Part shown: piece after piece, positions 5,601 through 8,382 of the stretch
Numbering within the stretch: the stretch's first letter is position 1
Layout: each line of letters begins with the position of its first letter
Assembly: GCA_002898615.1 (NCBI GenBank)
Contig: BEIB01000038.1
Span: 1-8,382, forward strand
Source: a bacterium HR25
Lineage (GTDB): Bacteria; Chloroflexota; Dehalococcoidia; SM23-28-2; HRbin24
DNA: 8,382 nt
Direction of reading: 5' to 3'
Program-made: the position numbers and the translations under genes
Notes under the pieces: model-generated
Databases searched by the model: none
What the model was told of the DNA's origin: nothing
What the model saw: only the letters and a program-made list of their open reading frames with translations

Positions 5601-6347
5601 CTATCGCAGCTCTTGCAGCTCGAAGAGGTGGGTGCCGTTGTCGTAGCGTACCACCGGGCGCTGGGGCGTGTCCGCTATCCATATGAGGTGGCGCTGGCCA
5701 TCGCTGCGGGCCTCCAGGCGCCAGGCGTCGAACCCCCCGCCGGGCACCGTCACGAACTCCTTGGTGACGACGGTGACCTGCATGATGGCGCTGCCCGGCT
5801 TGGACAGTATGCAGGTGCCGATGTCCCAGTAAGCGAAGCTGGCGCCCCGATCCAGCCCCATGGTGCGCCAGAGGAAGATGTCCGTCCAAGAATCGTAGGC
5901 GTGGGCAGGGACGACAAGCTCATCGGTGCGGCTCTCGTCATCGGACTCCTGGTGGACGCGGACGCGCCCCCCCTCGTACTCGGCCCTACAGCGGCGCTCC
6001 CCCTCTGGGCCGGTGAGGACGCGCTCCACGGCCCGTGGCTTGAGAGTAGCGGCGTCTACCGTGGCGGTCACCACGTCCCGGAAGCGCTCGCGGGCGTCGC
6101 GGAACTCCTGGCGAACGGTGAAGACGCCCCCCTCACGGGCTACGGTGAGGGTGGCGGAGCCCGTGACCTCTCCCCCTCTGAGGATACGATAGCGGGCGGT
6201 CTCATTGGTCCCCCAGGGGACTTGCTGAACCACGTCCGCGGTCTCTACCTGGCTCTCGGCCTGGGAGCCGTTACAGGCGGTCAGCGCCAGCAGTAGCCCC
6301 CCGAGGGCGAGGGCGGCCGCCAGCGCTCTAGCGGTGCGAGACTTCAC
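5601..6347 (-). CDS. Lipoprotein of unknown function, DUF3108-like layout
   Basis: A 248-residue exported lipoprotein is predicted. The GTG at 6347-6345 gives M-K-S-R-T-A-R, a hydrophobic stretch (8-22) and lipobox L22-T-A-C25, so C25 should carry the lipid anchor. AGGAGGAG four bases upstream of this GTG strongly supports it; the frame stays open to 6617 but that extension is proline/arginine-rich shadow sequence opposite the aldolase and lacks a sensible signal. The mature part looks mostly beta-stranded (YRILRGGEVTGSATLTVAREGG, then repeated short strands) and ends with IWIADTPQRPVVRYDNGTHLFEL. This resembles DUF3108-type proteins, but I cannot assign it with certainty and no catalytic motif is visible. 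The start lies 20 bp inside the end of the threonine aldolase gene, and the regulator follows closely, suggesting translational coupling in one transcript. Confidence 0.8.
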   Translation of the reverse strand: MKSRTARALAAALALGGLLLALTACNGSQAESQVETADVVQQVPWGTNETARYRILRGGEVTGSATLTVAREGGVFTVRQEFRDARERFRDVVTATVDAATLKPRAVERVLTGPEGERRCRAEYEGGRVRVHQESDDESRTDELVVPAHAYDSWTDIFLWRTMGLDRGASFAYWDIGTCILSKPGSAIMQVTVVTKEFVTVPGGGFDAWRLEARSDGQRHLIWIADTPQRPVVRYDNGTHLFELQELR

Positions 6348-7398
6348 TGGTCTCCTCCTGCGGGTGTTCCGCCAGCACCCGGCCCAGCCGCTCCACCGCC
6401 TCCTCCACGAGCTGGCGGGTGATGTGACGGTGGGTGACCATGCGCACCCGCTCCCCTTCCGTGAGACAGAGGACGCCGGCCTCGGCGCAGGCGCGGACGA
6501 AGGCCTGAGGGCTCCAGCCAGCCACCCGGAAGTAGACGATGTTGGTCTGGGGCGGCGGCGAAAGGGCCACCCCGGGCAGGGAGGCCAGCCCCTCGGCCAG
6601 GAGGCGGGCGTTCTCATGATCCTCGGCCAGCCGGTCGATCATGCTGTCCAGGGCCACCAGCCCCGCCGCGGCGATGATGCCGGCCTGGCGCATCCCTCCT
6701 CCCACCATCTTGCGGTAGCGGCGCGCCCGCTGGACGAACTCGGCGCTGCCACAGAGGACGGAGCCTATGGGGCAGGAGAGGCCTTTGCTGAGGCTGAAGC
6801 AGACGGAGTCCACGGGGCGGGCCAGCCGCTCAGCCGGCACGCCCAGGGCCACGGCGGCGTTGAAGATGCGGGCGCCGTCCAGGTGGACGGGGAGCCCGTG
6901 CTCCCGCGCCACCGCCGCCACCGCCTCCGTGTCCTCCTCAGTGAGGACGGTGCCGCCGCAGCGGTTGTGGGTGTTCTCCAGGCAGACGAGGCCCGTGCGG
7001 GGGTAGTGGATGTTGTCGGCCCGGATGGCTCGGCGCAGTGCCTCCAGGTCGAGGCGGCCCTGGGCGTCGTTGGGAACGGGCCGCAGGCCCAGCCCTCCCA
7101 GGGCGTAGGCACCGCCCACCTCGTAGTGTAGGATGTGGGCCTCGCTCCCCAGGACCACCTCGTCGCCCCGCTGGCAGTGGGCCAGGAGGGCCACCAGGTT
7201 GCTCATGGTGCCGGAGGCGGTGAGGAGGGCGGCCTCCTTCCCCAGGAGGCGGGCGGCCCGCTCCTCCAGCCGGCGGACGGTGGGGTCATCGCCCAGGACG
7301 TCGTCCCCCAGCTCGGCCCTCGCCATGGCCTCGTACATGGCGGGGGTGGGGAGGGTGACGGTGTCGCTGCGCAGGTCTATGGTGCCTGGGGTAGCCAT
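6328..7398 (-). CDS. ltaE: Low-specificity L-threonine aldolase
   Basis: This 356-residue PLP enzyme of fold type I splits L-threonine or L-allo-threonine into glycine and acetaldehyde in the cytoplasm. Evidence: IDLRSDTVTLPT at the N-terminus (7-18), phosphate-binding ASGTMSN (61-67), EAHILHYE (86-93) with H88 at the ring-stacking position, HLDGAR (172-177) with D174 for the pyridine nitrogen and R177, and FSLSKGLSCPIGSVLCG with the Schiff-base lysine K205. Length and motif spacing are normal. The ATG at 7398 fits the family N-terminus, although no Shine-Dalgarno sequence is visible before it. Its 3' end overlaps the lipoprotein start by 20 bp. Related beta-eliminating lyases share the fold, but the motif set is that of threonine aldolase. 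Confidence 0.94.
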   Translation of the reverse strand: MATPGTIDLRSDTVTLPTPAMYEAMARAELGDDVLGDDPTVRRLEERAARLLGKEAALLTASGTMSNLVALLAHCQRGDEVVLGSEAHILHYEVGGAYALGGLGLRPVPNDAQGRLDLEALRRAIRADNIHYPRTGLVCLENTHNRCGGTVLTEEDTEAVAAVAREHGLPVHLDGARIFNAAVALGVPAERLARPVDSVCFSLSKGLSCPIGSVLCGSAEFVQRARRYRKMVGGGMRQAGIIAAAGLVALDSMIDRLAEDHENARLLAEGLASLPGVALSPPPQTNIVYFRVAGWSPQAFVRACAEAGVLCLTEGERVRMVTHRHITRQLVEEAVERLGRVLAEHPQEETSEVSHR

Positions 7399-7467
7399 TA
7401 TGGTGACTGGCAGGGACAGCGGAGGGGGCCCGGGCCTCCTCTCCCCGCCCCTTCGTGGGCCTGTCGT

Positions 7468-7962
7468 CTAGGGCTGCCGCTCCCAGAGGGACTGGTAACC
7501 CTCGCCCCCGCGTATGGCCGACAGCACCTCTCTCCGCTCCTCGCGCAGCAGCTCCTCATAGACGGCCTCGCAGCGCTGGGACATCGGCGGCCCTCCCAGG
7601 GCCACCAGGCGCTCCACTATCCGCTCCCAGAGGCCGGACTGCTTGAAGGACTCCACAGAGGCCCGCTGCCACATGAAGGCGACGATCTTTTCCGGGAGGG
7701 GGAAGCGAGGCCGCAAGCGCTTGAGGCTCTTGTACCGCTCCTCCAGCGAGCCGGCCCTGGGCACGACGGCGATGAAGGGCCCCTCTGTCTCGCTGGTGCG
7801 AAAGTCTATGAGGAGCCTCTTCTCCAGGATGGCGAAGCGGACTACCAGCACCTCCGCCGTCTCGATGGCCTGGAGGGCCTCGTCCATGTCCAGTCCGTAG
7901 TCGTCCAAGGCTCTCACCCGTCCCGAAGGCCGACCGTCTCTGGCCCACGCCCATTCTCCCAC
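7468..7962 (-). CDS. Conserved-looking hypothetical protein, about 140-164 residues
   Basis: I do not recognise this protein. The longest reading starts at GTG 7962 (164 residues); GTG 7917 or ATG 7887 (giving MDEALQAIETAEVLVV) are plausible alternatives, since the first 25 codons have less of the usual G/C at third positions and no clear ribosome binding site. The body is soluble and looks structured: a strand-rich part (AEVLVVRFAILEKRLLIDF, then GPFIAVVPRAG) followed by helices carrying SLEERYKSLKRLRPRFPLPEKIVAFMWQ and a charged C-terminus (YEELLREERREVL). There are no membrane segments, no signal and no metal or catalytic motif. It ends 69 bp before the threonine aldolase gene on the same strand, so the two may share a transcript. 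That it is real is supported by codon bias through the main body and by strand consistency. Confidence 0.72.
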   Translation of the reverse strand: MGEWAWARDGRPSGRVRALDDYGLDMDEALQAIETAEVLVVRFAILEKRLLIDFRTSETEGPFIAVVPRAGSLEERYKSLKRLRPRFPLPEKIVAFMWQRASVESFKQSGLWERIVERLVALGGPPMSQRCEAVYEELLREERREVLSAIRGGEGYQSLWERQP

Positions 7963-8213
7963 AGCGGGCGTCGCCAGTAAACCTTTTCGCGTGCCCCGGC
8001 TGGCCGGGCACCTCAGGCCAGGCGCGAGAGTGGAGAGGACAAGCGACCCCAGCTGTCAGCACCGTAATACCGGGCGCGGGGCGCGTAGAGGAAGAGACCG
8101 CTCTCGGCCCCACGCTTCGCCTGTCGGAGCGGCGCAGGCCGCGCGGCGGCACGCAGACGAGAGACGCACTGTGGCTGTCAGAGCGGCTCAGGCCACGCGG
8201 GGGCGTCCAGAGA
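7963..8213 (-). other. Non-coding gap with hairpin and imperfect repeats
   Basis: No gene is visible in these 251 bp. The stretch contains a hairpin at 7991-8011 (GTGCCC and GG on one arm, CC and GGGCAC on the other, with one bulged C) and two diverged 37-bp direct copies described separately. It lies downstream of the molybdopterin enzyme and upstream of the hypothetical gene, so it should hold the end of one transcript and the promoter of the next. I find neither a T-tract terminator nor a convincing promoter. Confidence 0.5.
8121..8211. repeat. Imperfect 37-bp direct repeat, two copies
   Basis: Copy one is 8121-8157 and copy two is 8175-8211; they agree at 30 of 37 positions without gaps. 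Both begin CTGTC, share GAGCGGC, CAGGCC and CGCGG blocks, and end CAGA. The spacing is 54 bp start to start. A shorter echo (CTGTCAG) occurs at 8053 and the block CTCAGGCCA recurs at 8012. Copy two ends two bases before the stop codon of the molybdopterin gene. No transposase or CRISPR features are near. It may be part of a dispersed intergenic repeat family or a small local duplication. Confidence 0.5.
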
Positions 8214-8382
8214 TCAGGCGTAGCGTTCTTCTTTCCAGGGGTCGCCCCGCATGTGGTAGCCGTACATCTCCCAGAAGCCGGGACGGTCCTCCCGCATCAG
8301 CTCCAGGCCCCGCACCCACTTGGCGCTCTTCCAGAAGTAGAGGTGGGGGACTACCAGCCGCAGGGGCCAGCCGTGCTCGGGG
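8214..8382 (-). CDS. Sulfite-oxidase-like molybdopterin oxidoreductase, C-terminal fragment
   Basis: The last 55 codons of a gene that enters from the right edge, read in frame from 8381 and ending at TGA 8216-8214. The fragment reads [25 protein letters not shown] and ends with [29 protein letters not shown] is typical of the C-terminal part of the sulfite oxidase/YedY (MsrP)-type molybdenum cofactor domain, in which the P-x-LYxWKSxKW segment lines the cofactor pocket. The short ending without a dimerisation domain suggests the small bacterial sulfite-oxidase-like oxidoreductases rather than full sulfite oxidase. The cofactor cysteine and any signal peptide are outside the window, so substrate and location cannot be judged. 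Confidence 0.82.
   Translation of the reverse strand, partial: PEHGWPLRLVVPHLYFWKSAKWVRGLELMREDRPGFWEMYGYHMRGDPWKEERYA

Noticed and set aside
6348..6617. 90-residue N-terminal extension of the lipoprotein frame
   Set aside because: It is proline/arginine/tryptophan-rich, lies entirely opposite another frame of ltaE, and would bury the signal peptide and lipobox. The GTG at 6347 has a strong ribosome binding site.
7991..8011. Hairpin as an intrinsic terminator for the molybdopterin enzyme gene
   Set aside because: No T-tract follows on the minus strand, and it lies about 200 bases past the stop codon.
8121..8211. CRISPR array
   Set aside because: There are only two diverged copies with a 17-bp separation, and no cas genes. 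CRISPR repeats are near-identical.

Overview
The window is GC-rich bacterial DNA, and every gene I can support lies on the minus strand, so transcription runs from high to low coordinates. It holds nine complete protein genes, one 5'-truncated gene at the right edge and one tRNA. The genes are tightly packed. The best guess for the source is a Chloroflexota lineage (Dehalococcoidia- or Thermomicrobia-like), perhaps thermophilic. This rests on three things: actinobacterial-style inositol lipid genes in a non-actinobacterial gene order, free use of AGG (Arg) and ATA (Ile) codons despite the high GC, and the mix of other genes. It is an inference, and an actinobacterial relative is not excluded.

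Right part (8382 down to 4919): the last 55 residues of a sulfite-oxidase-like molybdopterin enzyme; a 250-bp non-coding stretch with an imperfect 37-bp direct repeat and a hairpin; a conserved-looking protein of unknown function; a low-specificity L-threonine aldolase; a lipoprotein whose GTG start overlaps the aldolase gene by 20 bp; and a winged-helix OmpR-type regulator whose receiver domain lacks the phosphorylation residues. Middle (4857-4784): tRNA-Gly(UCC) with a perfect TATAAT box upstream and an encoded CCA end.

Left part (4615 down to 4): a five-gene inositol-phospholipid cassette in the order myo-inositol-1-phosphate synthase, LpxL/PatA-type acyltransferase, PHP-domain phosphoesterase, PimA-like GT4 glycosyltransferase, and CDP-alcohol phosphatidyltransferase (phosphatidylinositol-phosphate synthase type). 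Together these can be read as a pathway: glucose 6-phosphate to inositol phosphate, transfer to CDP-diacylglycerol (or a CDP-activated diol lipid) to give phosphatidylinositol phosphate, dephosphorylation to phosphatidylinositol, glycosylation of the inositol (probably with mannose), and acylation of the sugar. In mycobacteria the same pathway makes phosphatidylinositol mannosides, and to my knowledge the enzyme that removes phosphate from phosphatidylinositol phosphate there is not firmly assigned. The PHP phosphoesterase inside this cassette is a candidate for that missing step, and this is the most interesting observation in the window.
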